Shown here: positions 42,816 through 55,286 of the stretch, piece by piece
Numbering within the stretch: position 1 is the first letter of the stretch
How the letters are laid out: each line of letters starts with the position of its first letter
Origin: Stachybotrys elegans
Lineage: Eukaryota > Ascomycota > Sordariomycetes > Hypocreales > Stachybotryaceae
NCBI GenBank assembly: GCA_020746835.1
Contig: JAGPNK010000001.1
Location: 3,720,001 to 3,784,000, forward strand
DNA: 64,000 nucleotides
Direction: 5' to 3'
The notes under the pieces: generated by a model
The model's database searches: none
Seen by the model: the letters and a program-made list of their open reading frames with translations, nothing else
What the model was told of the DNA's origin: nothing
Translations under genes and position numbers: made by a program

Positions 42816-44861
42816 ATGGATCCCGTCGAATTAGCATCCAAGCGTTATCGCCTGGAATCGTCTCCTTTCAAGGCAGACGACGTGAAACATGCGGCGGCCA
42901 TTACCGGGCCATTCTTTCGCTACGATGCAAACGTCCTTTGCCCGGCCTGCAAAGAGCTCCTGACGATAAGTCTCGAGATAGAGAGACTGGGGGTGCCCCA
43001 GGGAATCTACACGCCCTTCACGTTCCAAGATATATGTGATTCAGCAACGCTGGGGTGCCACTTGTGCTCTCTATTCTATGTAGCAATGATGCAAACACCC
43101 AAGGATACGGGCGAGGAGTTCCTTACTTACCCGGCGAGCTTCAACATGCTCCCAAGCACCAAAGCTCTTGCTCTCAACCTCCGCAAGCCGGGGGCCGGTT
43201 CCACTGGCCCACGGGATTTGCTCTACATCTGTGGCCCTGACTCGAGCAAGCTGCGGGAGCAGGAGGACCTCCCGCCTGGCCTCACTCCTGTAACCCTGGG
43301 GAGAAGCACGGAAGATGAGGAGACGATTTCGCTGGCCCAGTCCTGGCTTGAAATGTGCCTCCAAGAACATGGCGAGTGCGCCAAACCAACCGCCGCCGTG
43401 GCGGAGGAGGATCGCCTGGAGCGGCTTCTCGATCTCGACGGAGGTGTCAGGCTCGTTGACGCAAGGGATACAAAAGGCGCCCCGTATGTAGCCCTCAGCC
43501 ATTGCTGGGGCAAAGAGCACCTGATTCGACTTCTCCTCAACAACGAGGCAGAGTTCCGCCAAGGGAAGATAGAAGGCTTCCCCAAAACGTTTCTCGATGC
43601 CATCCAAGTCACGCGACAGCTGGGATACCGATATATCTGGATTGACTCCTTGTGCATCATCCAAGACAGCAAAGAGGACTGGGAGGAGCAGGCCAAGACC
43701 ATGGCCCGCATCTACAGCAACTCGGCCTTCACCATCGCGGCGCTCAAGTCCTCTGGCAGCCGGGAGGGCTGCTTCACCACGGAGCGCAACCCCCTTGGTC
43801 TGAGAACCTTGCATGTCGATCATCTTGGGATATCCGTCGTAAAAGGCCGCCCCGAGTCCCTGTGGGAGATGGAGGTCGGCATAATGGGACGCGCCGCTTC
43901 CCCGCTGCATTCTAGAGCGTGGGTTGTACAGGAGCGATACTCTTCGCCTCGCACGCTGCTCTACGGGAAGCACGGGATCTACTGGGAATGTCGATGTGCA
44001 CAGGCGTCCGAGGGGTATTACCGGAAAGTCGACCCTGACGGCCAGTACAACAGAAAGACTTGGCTCCAGCGGCTTGCCCGGTCCCGAACCGACCAAGACG
44101 ACGAGTACTCGGAACACTCCTGGATGAAGCACTGGCTGGGCCTGCTGCGCGCGTACTCGGCATGTGAGCTGACGGTGAAGACGGACAAGATCATTGCTGT
44201 GACGGGCCTCATTTCCGAGATAGAGCGGCTTTCAGACCACGATCGGAAATGCATCCTGGGCATCTGGAACCACGACCTCCCGCGCATGCTGCTCTGGTCG
44301 CACCAGGACACCGAGCTGTCTGGACGCCTGCACAACTGGATGCCTTCCTGGTCTTGGGCTTCGATCGAGGGCGCCTGCGGGTACATGGTGCCGAGTGGCA
44401 AGGTAGACTACAGAGCTGAGGTGACGATTGACGAGACGTGTACTCCTCCGGCTCTGATCATCACCTCGCTGCGGATAGCAGTAGAACAGGACGAGCAGGT
44501 CAGCGTGTTCGATCCGTTCGATGAAGGGGACGAGGAAGAAGAAGAACCAAACACCCTCGACGATTACTGTGCTCTCATCGTGAAGCCCGGCGAAGGCCAA
44601 AGCAGAGACCTCGACTTGGACCCGTACACGTGGTTTCCCGACTGCGGGAAGCCGGATGCAGAGAACCCTTTGTACCTGGTGCAAGTCCTACGATTCCTTA
44701 GTAGCGAGCCCGAAACATGGGCGTCGTGGTGTCTTGTCGTCACGCCCAACGATGGAGGAGATACGTATAAGCGTGTAGGCCTGTGCATCGTCCGGTTTAG
44801 TAGCCTGCAAGATGACCCCTTTGAGAAGTTGGGGAGTATCGAGGCCACGAGAATCTTATAG
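42816..44861 (+). CDS. HET-domain protein (heterokaryon incompatibility type)
   Basis: Single exon, 681 residues. The N-terminal part has a Cys-rich block, VLCPACKELL (about 33-42) and LGCHLCSLFY (about 84-93), common at the start of this family. The HET domain covers about 222-375: YVALSHCWG, FPKTFLDAIQVTRQLGYRYI, WIDSLCIIQDSKEDW, ARIYSNSAFTIAAL. A further block RAWVVQERYSSPRTLLYG follows. HET-domain proteins trigger cell death on non-self fusion, but most genes of this large family have no known partner, and a role in incompatibility is only inferred. The C-terminus (about 520-681) has no known domain, includes an acidic run and a Trp-rich WMPSWSWASIEG motif typical of the family. No NACHT or NB-ARC module is present. 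Confidence 0.92.
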   Translation: MDPVELASKRYRLESSPFKADDVKHAAAITGPFFRYDANVLCPACKELLTISLEIERLGVPQGIYTPFTFQDICDSATLGCHLCSLFYVAMMQTPKDTGEEFLTYPASFNMLPSTKALALNLRKPGAGSTGPRDLLYICGPDSSKLREQEDLPPGLTPVTLGRSTEDEETISLAQSWLEMCLQEHGECAKPTAAVAEEDRLERLLDLDGGVRLVDARDTKGAPYVALSHCWGKEHLIRLLLNNEAEFRQGKIEGFPKTFLDAIQVTRQLGYRYIWIDSLCIIQDSKEDWEEQAKTMARIYSNSAFTIAALKSSGSREGCFTTERNPLGLRTLHVDHLGISVVKGRPESLWEMEVGIMGRAASPLHSRAWVVQERYSSPRTLLYGKHGIYWECRCAQASEGYYRKVDPDGQYNRKTWLQRLARSRTDQDDEYSEHSWMKHWLGLLRAYSACELTVKTDKIIAVTGLISEIERLSDHDRKCILGIWNHDLPRMLLWSHQDTELSGRLHNWMPSWSWASIEGACGYMVPSGKVDYRAEVTIDETCTPPALIITSLRIAVEQDEQVSVFDPFDEGDEEEEEPNTLDDYCALIVKPGEGQSRDLDLDPYTWFPDCGKPDAENPLYLVQVLRFLSSEPETWASWCLVVTPNDGGDTYKRVGLCIVRFSSLQDDPFEKLGSIEATRIL

Positions 44862-45490
44862 GAATCTACGAACCTATTATATCGCAATTCTGTCATCAGG
44901 ATGATCAACATTACCTTTATCGTTGCATCGCCACCTTTGCCTCTCTCTCCTGACTACTTCTCCAGCCTAGAACTGGCCAGCGAAATCCGTGAAAGGACGG
45001 GATACTGGCGCAGGCAACATGAAAGCTACTAAACAAGCGGAGATGATGCATGAACAACACAGCACAGCGCAGATACAAGCATAAACCAAGAGTACAAGGC
45101 GAGCTCATCTGAACGACGTGCAGACAACGGCGTAAAATAAAACCAATCCAGGACAAACCCTGCTGCTGCTTTCCTCGCATTGAGGCCAATATGGCATATA
45201 TCATGGGGAGTCGAGGCAGCATGCAAAGGAGCGTTATGCGCCGAAGGGTGGGAGGTTGCTCGTCACGTGGGACCCGGAACTATGTACAAGGGAGAACGGG
45301 TCCCCCCGGGAAAGGAAGGAAAGAGCTGGTCTCCTCTCCTCCCCGAATTTTTCCCAGCCTCAGGCAACGAGATTTTCCCCGGCGATTGGTTCCCGAGCTA
45401 TTTCGCCTACCTCACGATTTTCACAAAACCCTCAGTCCCATCCCCCCCCCCAATCCGGGTCATCAATCGAGCAACGACCAGCCATCCAAA
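44862..45490. other. Intergenic, 629 bp
   Basis: 3' flank of the HET gene and promoter of ATP14. A C run lies at about 45441-45451. No gene is seen. Confidence 0.4.
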
Positions 45491-46254
45491 ATGCTCATGC
45501 AATTGTCCCGGGCCTCGGTACGTCGATTCTCTTCGCCTCGCTGCCGGCCAATTTCCCCCTCCTTGCGCGTTGGCGGCCCGCGATGGCCCATTTCCCGCCC
45601 CTTCGATTGAGCTGACCGTTGTACGCAGCGCGCCCTCGCGCCCATCGCCCGATCCTCGAGGCTTTCCGCCGTCCAGACCAGGAGCTTCATTGCCCCTACC
45701 GTCTCCCGCAGAGGTAAGGCTGAAACCCCCGACGATTCTCTCTCCCCCGTTTCACCCCGTCTCAATCGACACCCGGGCGACTGTTGCGCAGGCAAATCCT
45801 TCCAACGCGAGGCGACATGTCCATGACAACAGCATCCAACATCCAACAACATGGCTCCACATCTCAACCCTCGGTGTCTACGACCTCAAGACTCCTTCTT
45901 CCCTACATCGAGCCATCTCAATTGATTTCATGCCGCCTTTTGTACACCTCTCAACCAATGACGTACACTAACGTTTTCGCCACAGCCGACTTCGTCCAGG
46001 AGCTCTACCTCAAGGAGCTCAAGGCCTACAAGACCCCCGCCGTCAAGGACACCGACGCCGACGGCCACGTCCAGGTCTTCTCCGTTCCCAGCACCCCCAA
46101 GTCCCCCGAGGAGACGGACCTCGCCGGCAGCCTGCAGGAGTACGAGAGCATGGCCGTCGAGATCGAGGGCCAGGACGCCGCCGCCGCCCAGACCGGCTCC
46201 GCTGCTGTCCCTGACTGGCTCGAGCTCGAGGAGGAGGAGGCTGAGGCTCACTAA
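45491..46254 (+). CDS. ATP14: Mitochondrial F1Fo ATP synthase subunit h
   Basis: Three exons: 45491-45517, 45629-45713 and 45986-46254; 126 residues. The first two exons encode a mitochondrial presequence (MLMQLSRASRALAPIARSSR, then SFIAPTVSRR), basic and without acids. The mature part starts ADFVQELYLKELKAYKTP, the signature of Atp14/subunit h, and continues with SVPSTPKSPEE and an acidic tail ending LELEEEEAEAH. Subunit h is an acidic component of the peripheral stalk. The splice pattern is supported by frame: the second junction makes RR|ADFVQ. Intron 2 is long for this window (272 nt). Its codon use is strongly biased to C-ending codons, as expected of a highly expressed gene. Confidence 0.93.
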
Positions 46255-47309
46255 ATCTCTCCCTCGAATCTGGGAAAACGACGTGATGGCGGTGAGGATT
46301 GGAAAGAAGGAGAAAGTTATCTTTGTGGGGACGTTAGAACGCCGATCAGCTTGGCACCATCTGGAGGTGAAGGACGCGGTAACGATCCAGCACGACCAGG
46401 GCTAAACGTGCTGGTGTGCGAGGATTGTTAAAGGGTATATCGCTGGTAACCCTGTGTACATTTTCCCCTCGAAAAGCAGCCTCAATGCGATTTAGGAATC
46501 CATTACAATGCAATTCTCAAGCGCACCCTAATTCACACTGACATCATCTCCGACCCCTAGTTGATGAAGCGATCAGTTTTAGAAGCAGATACAGATACTG
46601 GTGCTCAGGTAAACAGGAAAGTCTAGTCCGTAACATTGTGTGTTGGTAGTTCGCGCAAATGGCGGTCAGCAGCTGAACATTTACTGGCTACTAATCTTCA
46701 TGACCACGACTGGATACGATATATCTTATGAAGTGTTCGACTTGTACCACGTCTTTGGTAAAATAAAAATAGAAATAGAAATAGAAATACACGTAAAACG
46801 GAAGGTTGAAGAGCTTCCCAACCGCCACCCATGATGTCAGCAACGCGTCCACCACAGACTTGACAACCGAGGAGGCTACACGAAACGCTTTCTTGTCCGC
46901 ATTAATCATTGCATCACTTGGATAAATGGAACTATTAGCAATTTGATAAGATAGTCAAAGCAAACAAAAAGACGACTGTGTTAACGCAAGCTATTTGTCC
47001 TCATATTCTTGGGTCTGTCAGTATCCATCGGCTACACATTTTGGCTTCGGAGCCGATTCCAGTACTCCCTCTGGCAAACCAGAACGCCATTATTCCTTCT
47101 GCTCAGATACCCTTGACCAATGCAATGCAAACCAACCCGCCCCATGCAGTAATGTCATGCCAAACGTTCGTGTTGCTCGTGGCACCATTGAACCGGGGAT
47201 AACAAAGGAAAGACGGTTGTTTTTGTACGACTCGCATGGGGTTATATGGCCCGCCACGGAGAAAAGAGAAGGACATCTGGTTTAAAAACCACTCCGCGCG
47301 CACGCAAAA
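46255..47309. other. Intergenic between convergent ATP14 and SCH9, 1.1 kb
   Basis: 3' flanks of both genes. A short AAATAG/AAATAAAA repeat at about 46757-46795 is AT-rich. No gene is seen. Confidence 0.45.
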
Positions 47310-49969
47310 TTAAACGTCAAAGTGCGAGCCTCCAACCATGTGCTCGTCATGGGTAGACGTCTTGACGATACCGCTCATTCGGTTCGCCTTCCTTGGGTCA
47401 ACGTCGTCAATATTATCCCAGTCATCCTCGTCGTTGTTTGCACGACCATCGTCCATGTCCTCATCATCCATCCTGGCTCGGTCCCACATATGGTCATCAA
47501 GAGCACTCTCGTCAACAAACGTGAATCCCTGGAAGTTTGCCTGGACTGACGGCGAGAGAGGGGTGGATGCCGCATAGCCTCGCGCCAATGCCGCGGCGCG
47601 TTCATTCAGAGATCCGTTCTGTTCCAGGGCAGTCGTGAACTCGGGATCAAAGTATGACACGTCCGTCTCAGACTTCAGCTTGGGCTTGAAGGGCGGGGTG
47701 ATGAGCTTCCTGGTCAGGAGATCCCAATCGATGTCGCCAAAGAACGGGTGGCGCTTGAGCTCTTCGGCATCATCTGTGGCTCCTAGGCGATGCTTCGGGT
47801 TGCGGTTGAGCAGCCCCTTGACAAAGTTACGGCCCTCTTGAGAGAGCGTGTCCCGGGGGAAGCGGACCTTGCCAAAGGCGATGTTCTTGTACATTTGTTG
47901 CGTGTCCTCGGCATAGAATGGGCTCCAGCCACAGCACATCTCAAATACCAAGACTCCGAGGGACCAAAAGTCAACCATCTTGGTGTACCCAGATTCGTCC
48001 AGGAGTACTTCGGGAGCCAGGTACTCTGTTGTGCCGCAAAATGTGTTGGTTGTGTCATTCTTTGTGAGATTTGCCTTCGACAGACCAAAGTCGCAGAGTG
48101 CAATGTGGCCGTTGGCGTCGAGAAGAATGTTTTCCGGTTTTAGGTCGCGATACACGATATCATTGTTGTGGAGGTGCTGAATGGCGAGAATCAGTTCGGC
48201 GATGTAGAACTTGGCTCTCTTCTCATCGAAACGGCCTTCCTTCTGGAGGTGCCAGAAAAGCTCTCCACCCGACATGTAATCCGTCACCAGGTACAGCTCT
48301 GATGGTGTTTGGAAGGAAAACTTCAGTCCCACAATAAAGGGCGAGTCCGATGTCGCCGTCCGGACCAAGATGTTCCTCTCGCCGACGGTGTGCGCCACCT
48401 CTTTCTTCTGAACGATGACCTTCTTCTGAAGCACCTTCATGGCATAGATGCGCTGGGTGTCCCTCTTGCGAACCTGGTAAACTTGGCCGAAGGTGCCCTT
48501 GCCGATGAGCTTGAGAATCTCGAAATCGCTGGGACCAAAATGCCTTCTCTCAGACCTTTGATAGAAGGCCTCAACGTATATCTCGCCCGTGGGCGCATTC
48601 TCGGCCATGGTGTCGGCATGTCCTCGCAGTCTGTGCCAGCCCCTAACAGGGGCATCTTTGTCTCGGTTTGCCTCAAAGTCGACATGGCCCAGGAACTCGT
48701 CGCCGTTGACGCCGTGATCGTAGACGGAAATATCAACCAACATCTCGGAATCGACAACATCACTACAAATCACAGGTTAGTCTCGTCACCAAGATGGAGT
48801 AGCTTGTGCCACGTGGGCTGCACGTACAATACGGCCTCAGCATCCCACTTCGGGTTGGTAAAAGACTGGCGACCCGAACGGTTTCGGAATGTGGTGTAAT
48901 CCGAGATACTCGTGTTGCTGCTCTGGCGGCTCCGCATAGGAATGGCCATAGGACGTCCAGAATCGCTTCCTTGTCGCTGGATCGGAATACCCCCCATGCC
49001 GGTCGGCGTGACGCTCAAACTTTCGGATTCTTCCGAGGGCCGTGGCCCGCCGGAGATGAGCTCGCTTCGCTGGAAAACCACAACGAGGTACGGGTCTCTG
49101 CACTTGCGCAGGCCTTTGGCCTCTGTTACCTTGATGGTCAGCTTTCCCTTTGGTGCTGGCGCTTGAGCACCGCCAGAGCGGCGCGGGGTCTGAGTTCCGC
49201 TCGAGTCGGGACCATCGTTGCTGGTTCTAGCCGACGGCGTCTCTCTACCCTCGGACTGCGACGGCTGAGCGGCAGAGAGGGCTCGAGTGGGAGTTGGCGG
49301 ACCGCTCTTGAACATGACGCCACGAGTTAGCTCCTTGAGTCCTTCAAGTAGATACCATCCGCCAGAAGAGGGAGCTGTGCTGGATTTGGAGCGAGGGGGG
49401 CTGGGCTCTGGGGCGGTGCTCGCCTCCGTTTCTGATGGGATAGCATGGCTCGGAGTCTGAGCAGTAGGACTATGACTTGCACCATCTACCCTTGATGACT
49501 CATGAGAAGCGGCACAACTGCCCTCCTGCCTCTGAGTCTCGGCAGGAGTATCGTCATCAGAGCACGGCTGTGAAATGGGAGGAGTTGGATAGTGATGAGG
49601 AACAGTGCTCGACGCAAAGGTGCCCTTGTCAACCCCAACGGGGGAGAGTGCTTCACCCGTAGGCGAGCTGGGCTCAGTGGAAACCAGTGATTGCATGACA
49701 GTGAATGCAGAGGCCTTGTGGCTCTCACTCTGCCTCATATCCGCCAATCTGGTAGTCCCAATCTCGGAGGTAACGGTAGAGAACGTGGTTGCGCTTGTAG
49801 GAGAGGCTTGACGAACCTGGCCAAAGTAGCTCATGATTCCTGGAAGTCGTTTGTCTTGAAGGTCGGGCTGGGGAGTCGCTATACCAGATCTGGGCGTCTC
49901 AAATCCGATGTGATCCCCGCCATCGTCGTCACTCGCAGCGGTCCTAGTCGGCTTGTCAATCCCAGGCAT
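47310..49969 (-). CDS. SCH9: Sch9-type AGC kinase with C2 domain
   Basis: Minus strand, exons 49969-48828 and 48762-47310; 864 residues. The frame is open for 33 codons further upstream, but MPGIDKPTRTA at 49969 is the natural start because the upstream codons read as a T/C-rich leader. After a Ser/Thr/Pro-rich N-terminus comes a C2 domain (about 275-455) starting GKLTIKVTEAKGL, with the splice joining AEAV to FDVVDSE. The kinase domain follows (about 461-720): GKGTFGQV, VYRDLKPEN, DFGLSK, and TFCGTTEYLAPE with the T-loop Thr. The tail has the turn motif STPLSP and the hydrophobic motif FQGFTF. This order is that of budding yeast Sch9 and fission yeast Sck1/Sck2, TORC1 effectors controlling growth, nutrient response and ageing. 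Confidence 0.95.
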
Positions 49970-52900
49970 TGGAGAGAAAGTGTGGGAGAAAACAAGAAAG
50001 GGGAAAAAAGGATCAATGGGCCAAGGGCCCGAGGCAGCGCGGGGAAAGATGATGTGAAGTGGGAACACTAGTACATGATTATTGCCAAGAAGGCCTGATG
50101 ATCAGGTACGGAAAAGCCAACTGAGCTGTGATAAATGACGAATCGAGACGGCGAGAACCCAGTCTCCGACGACAAAGACGATAAAAAGCCGGGATCAGCT
50201 TCGGTGGGACCCTTCAAAAAACACCAGGGCCGTTGTACAGTGGAAGTTGATGACTAGCAAGGCGCAGCGCTTCGAGCGAACTCCGCGGATGGATGGGGCA
50301 CGAGATTTTTGGCGTCAAGTAAGGTAGCTGGGCAGAGCAGAGGAAGAGTGAAGAAGACGAAATTTTGCAGCGGGCATGGCCGAAATACAGGGTGGGGGCA
50401 AGTCGGAAGGGCCTAATTCTGCGTTCTGGCAAGACTCATGGCGGGGTCGGAGGGGTAAATGACTGACAGTCCTGGCAGTGACGAGACTGTCGTGCCAGGC
50501 TTAGGCCTCAATTGCCCGCTTGGCTGGTGGAGCATCGTGACGAGACGAGGTAATCCGGTATATATCGCTGGGCCGGACGGTGCCAGGGCCATTGCACGAT
50601 GCTTCCAGCAGTCCGTCCATCCGCCCAAGCGCGCGCGCGCATGGAGTCAGGGTCGGGGTGCCAGGTATGAGTTGCCAATGGGAGGCTCTCCGATGCCAGG
50701 CCGAGTGTGGTGCACACAATACTCCGTGGTAACATGGCAGCTGGGTACAAGTAGGGTAGGGACAGGCGGCGGAGGCTGGCATGTGCTAATAACCGCAATT
50801 CCACAGCCGATTCGAGCCTCGACATCCACGGCAGAATTTGCAGGGCCGTCGGCGACGCTGGCCGGGCATGGGCACCGAGCCATGGGGTTTGGCTGATCCC
50901 AGCCTCCCACTCCGGAACCAGCCGTGGGTAGAAGCCGCGGGAGGGCGCTGGCTACTCACAGCACCTTGGACGCTGACTCGCGGTGGGAACGCCAGAACCA
51001 CTGGTCGTGATGCCAGAGATGGCAGCATACCACGAATGCACCATCAAACAACGATAGCCAGTCTGGTATGCGACCAGATCTGGAAATATGCCGCTCGGCA
51101 TACTGACAGACTATGGACGGAGTGATGCCTTTCTCGCTTGAGGCTGCAGCATCAAATAGTATTCGAGCCATGGGCAAAGCGATGGCAAAGCGGTACGTGC
51201 AGTGTGCGGAGGGCGGAAGAAGGGGAGGGGGATTGGCAGTAAAGAGAACGACCCACGTACCTTGACATCATCGCCTGGGTGGCCCGCCTCAACAGGTCGA
51301 AGCCACCTGCGTTCGCTTGTGCCTCCGTGCTAGGCATGATGGCAGCAGAGCGCGTGCAGCAGGTCCGGAGGGACGAGAGATGGTTTCTGCAAGAAGCTTG
51401 AGTTGAGAGAGATCTTGTGGAAGGGAGAGAGTTGGAGAAGGTGGGAGAGCTTCCGTGATTAGAAGGAATCGAGCTGATGGTCGAGCGGCACCGTGGGGTA
51501 GAAAAGTGTCTAACGTCTAGGAGCCGAGCTCTAGGGGCGAAGTGAGGAGAGGCAGAGCCAGTGGGTGTGGCTATTAACGAGCCACTGAATCTGATGTGAT
51601 TCTGACGGGGCTACGGCCGATGGCGGCCAAGAGGAGAGAACGGAAGAAATGGGATCAAAGAAACCTAGGGAGCTTGGCCTATCACTGGCAGCAGATGAGA
51701 TGGCCGGCACAAGCACTGGAGCATCCACGTCGTAGACAATCTACCCCCTCGTGAGTACAAGGATCTGCTTCAATGCGTATTGAATAAAGTTAGGAGCGGG
51801 GTTCTGGGTCGGGCGTAGAAGGCGAAAGACGATGCTATTGCCCACTGCAAATGTGTGTTAGTGCCGTCAGCTTAGCAGTGAGCCTGGCTGGGTATGCAGA
51901 TGGGTACCAGACACAGCAGCTGGGGTCCCTGCGGTCTCGGCAAGTCCGTATTCTCGGCGTTGAGTGCGAGGCAAAGTCAAGCGTGGAAATGGGTTCTGTC
52001 GAATCGGCGCCAAGAATTGCACAGCTCCTGACGTAAATGTTGGGAAGACGCTCCCTCTCCGGATTTAGCGAGACAGATTTTAATTGGGATCGTGGCAGGC
52101 GTCGCAGCACCGGAAATGCGGGACTCAATAGCCAGGAAGCCGCGGCGAGACGACAGCTGGGAGGCGAGGACAGTGCACCACGGGTCGAGATCTCAGTGGT
52201 CCTCCGGGTACCACCAACCTGGCAAGCTGGCTTCGGTTCAGGGCCTAGACAATAGGCACACTTCGTCAGCTCGTGCTGTGAGGTGGGGAGTAAGCTGGAC
52301 TTCTCACCTGAAAAAGTACCGGCCTGAGGGAGGTGGCCAACTGTACTCCGTATGTATAATAGTATGCGTAGGTGGGGTGGCGACGGGCTGCCAAAGAGCT
52401 ACCGAATGCTCGTGGATCCGGGAGAAGGTAGGTAGGACGATGCCAGAGGAGAGGGAGGGTTGGGAGAATGGGAAAAGTTTGGGGTTTTCTTCTCTGTGTG
52501 CGGCTGCGTTCAAGTTTGCAAATTTGATTAGCGTCACTGTGTGAGTATGTAATTATTAGGTGAGCGAGCTCTTGCTTTCTTTTTTCTATCCCACGCAGGT
52601 CGTTCTTCCCATCCCATCGCCAGCATGCAAGGCAGGTACCGGCAGGTGTTTCCATTGGATACAGGCGTCGTATTTGAAGAGACAGGTACCTGCCTGACTA
52701 ATTCCCGCGCCGCACCCCCGATCACAAGCAATTCTACGGAGTACAGGCACCACAGCCTCTATTCCAGACCCAGGCCAGCTTCGACTCATGCCCATGCTTT
52801 CATTCCATTGTCGGCCCCAAAAGCTGGCAGCTTACCTCCACCATCTACTACAACCCTTCCCAAGCAGCGCCATCGTGCACCGTCCCGACGTCTCATCGTC

Positions 52901-55286
52901 ATGGCATACCAGCGGCATGTCTCTTATCTATCGCCCATCGAACTTCCTCTTGGGACCAGCAGCATGGCCCACTGCCCGTCCCCCCCCCTGTCGCCAACGC
53001 TACTGCTGCTGGTTGACAACTGAAAATAACCAGAGATGCTTACAGGCAGGAGGTTGGCTGAAATGCAACGTGTGAGTGAGTGGCAGAGGCCGAGTTCCAC
53101 CACTGACGGACCCGGCCACCCCATTTGTTGTTGTGGCATGTCTATCAGCCGCCCGCCCTTTTTTTCGGTTACAACTGCTCTCAGTATCAGGTCACAAGCC
53201 CTTCTCTAATCACCACGGCTATCTGTCAGCTCTCATTGGTAATGGCCTAGAGCAGTCAACACGGTCAAGCGAAGCAGGGTCGTTTTGGCAATAGGCATAA
53301 CCCTCCCAGAACTGCTCTTATGCATATCGGAACTTGTTCGGTTGGCCATGTCGAGGCAGTAGGAAGCGATGTGTCTAGCTTGCATGCATGTGAATACACA
53401 GCACTGCCGGCGATCGTAAGGGAGGTGTCAAGCGAGCTCACCGCTCCGCCGGCGATGATTCTGTGTCAGGCATTCTCATATCATACGGCGCATGGACGAC
53501 GAGCTGACGCACTGCATCGCAACGCCTGACCACGATTCAAACCCACGGGTATACTTGCTTTGCATGTGAACGGGGACTGATTCCATGTCCCATGACATGC
53601 TTGTACATCTTGGCCAGAATTGCAATTCTGGGTTCACTATCAGGCGTGAGACACAAACGCCGTGTATATTTGGCCAGAGCCGACCTCTGCCGCCCGAACA
53701 GTCAACAAGAGATGTTGCTTGATGATCGGAATTTGTCCATGCAAAAAATGCGCTCTCGACTGGGAGGAGTTTACCCATGACTTTGCTCCTCGGGCAAGAC
53801 AGTTCGGTGCTTGTAAAGCCGCGCTCAACTCGTCCTGGATCTTCCGGAAAGCCACGCCGGTTTCACTGTCTCCTTGGGCACCTGCAAAAGACCAAAATAC
53901 GCTCATAGCGCTTGCCCTCGATTTAGCCGCTCTGCCAAATCAACTGTACAGCATATGACTTCTCTTGAAACATGCTGAACCTGTCGCATTTCAGAGGCAT
54001 GGCTGATGCTAACGAGTTCTTGTATGCAGTGGCCAGGTGTTAGCTGAAAAGCTGCGCATTCTTGCGATAGCAGATCCGTGTCAAAAATATATAAGATCAT
54101 CCCGAAACAGGTCGATGATGCTTACACTATGGTAAGTAAGACAAATACAAAAGCTGCACAGTCCGCCGCTCATCAGCATGGAGATGATTTCCATGTCAGG
54201 AAGCATGTCCTTACATCCCGCAACGAGAATCTCGATATGATCATCACTACGAACTCGTACATGAAGCTATCGTCTCCACCGACCCATCATATGTGGTGAC
54301 GCAAATCCGCTCGGCTGCTTTGGCAAATCAAGCTACTCACTCGACAGAGGGTGCATGATGTGCATTCGGTCGCACCGTCGATTCGCTACGAGCACATCCG
54401 TCCTACTTCAAGGTATAGGCCGGGTCGCCGGATCGAACGGCCGGGCCGTCAGTCATGATTGGGCATGGTGTATCGAATCCTGACGAGCGGAGCACACCTC
54501 CCGAGCCATCTTCAAGCCTCTGTCGCAAATATGAAGAACTTCTGATTGCGGGAGCGTAGCCCCAGCATCCTGACAGCGCCTCGAGGGATTACCAGCCAAA
54601 AATGACCAGGCAACTGTTGTGATGGTTCGAGGCTCCCATAGACAGGAGTAACTATGAATAAGCAGACTGATATATTGCTTTCCGTGACCACTGAGATATA
54701 GCTATAAATACAATGCCCACGTAATATTCACAAGCCAGGCTTTTTGATGAAGATACAAGCGGATGTGGTTTCCCAGCTGAGCGCAATTTAACCTCCCACC
54801 TGATTTGAGATTCTTGGAAGGTTAATTCCATAAACCCTAAATTTCACCTCATAACTGGTCCAAAAGAACAACGCAAAGAAAAAGAAGAAAAAGTAACAAA
54901 AGTTAGCTTTGTGCGAATACCATGATGACCTCGAAACCTGTAATGGGCTATAAAGGCATGATGGCCAGGCTCCACGCTGTTGGCGTCTCCACCTGCTAAT
55001 CATGCAGGAGTCCGGCACGCAAGTAAACCCCAGGGACCACTTTCTCCATCCTCTGACCTTCAAACCAGCCCGGCTTAGACTTCATCCCACCACCAAGGAA
55101 AAAAAAAAAGGAGAAAAAAAAGGGTTACACGCCGAGGCCGCCGCTCACCCGTTGCCCAGCGCGCAGGAGCATCGCGAGGGTCTCGATCCTAGGAAATTTG
55201 TCCTCGGCAGCCGTGTGCCGATCACCGGTTTCGGCCTCGCTACCCTAACGCACAACATCGCGAAGACGACAACGACATTGCCCACT
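49970..55286. other. Gene-poor interval of 5.3 kb between divergent SCH9 and SUZ-domain genes
   Basis: The 150 bp next to SCH9 are a pyrimidine-rich leader on the minus strand. Beyond it I find no conserved domain in any frame. A (CG)n run lies at about 50630-50640. The candidate short exon at 51262-51337 is listed separately. 52560-54900 holds only short open frames without protein-like features. The interval is unusually long for this gene-dense window. Confidence 0.5.
51262..51337 (-). other. Candidate first exon of an unrecognised small gene or leader
   Basis: On the minus strand an ATG in good context (GCCATCATGCC) follows about 150 nt of C/T-rich leader-like DNA, opens a frame MPSTEAQANAGGFDLLRRAT, and after 25 codons plus two bases meets a strong donor AAG|GTACGTGG. 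A second exon could start after GATGCTGCAG near 51148, and another strong donor (GTGAGT) lies near 50962, but no combination gives a product I recognise. It could be a short gene, an upstream leader, or chance. Confidence 0.3.

Noticed and set aside
49970..50068. 33-codon N-terminal extension of SCH9
   Set aside because: Reads as a translated T/C-rich leader (FFPFLVFSHTF); MPGIDKP is the more natural start.
53640..53906. Possible coding relic on the minus strand (frame with WSFAGAQGDSETG)
   Set aside because: Short, no continuation in neighbouring exons and no recognised family.
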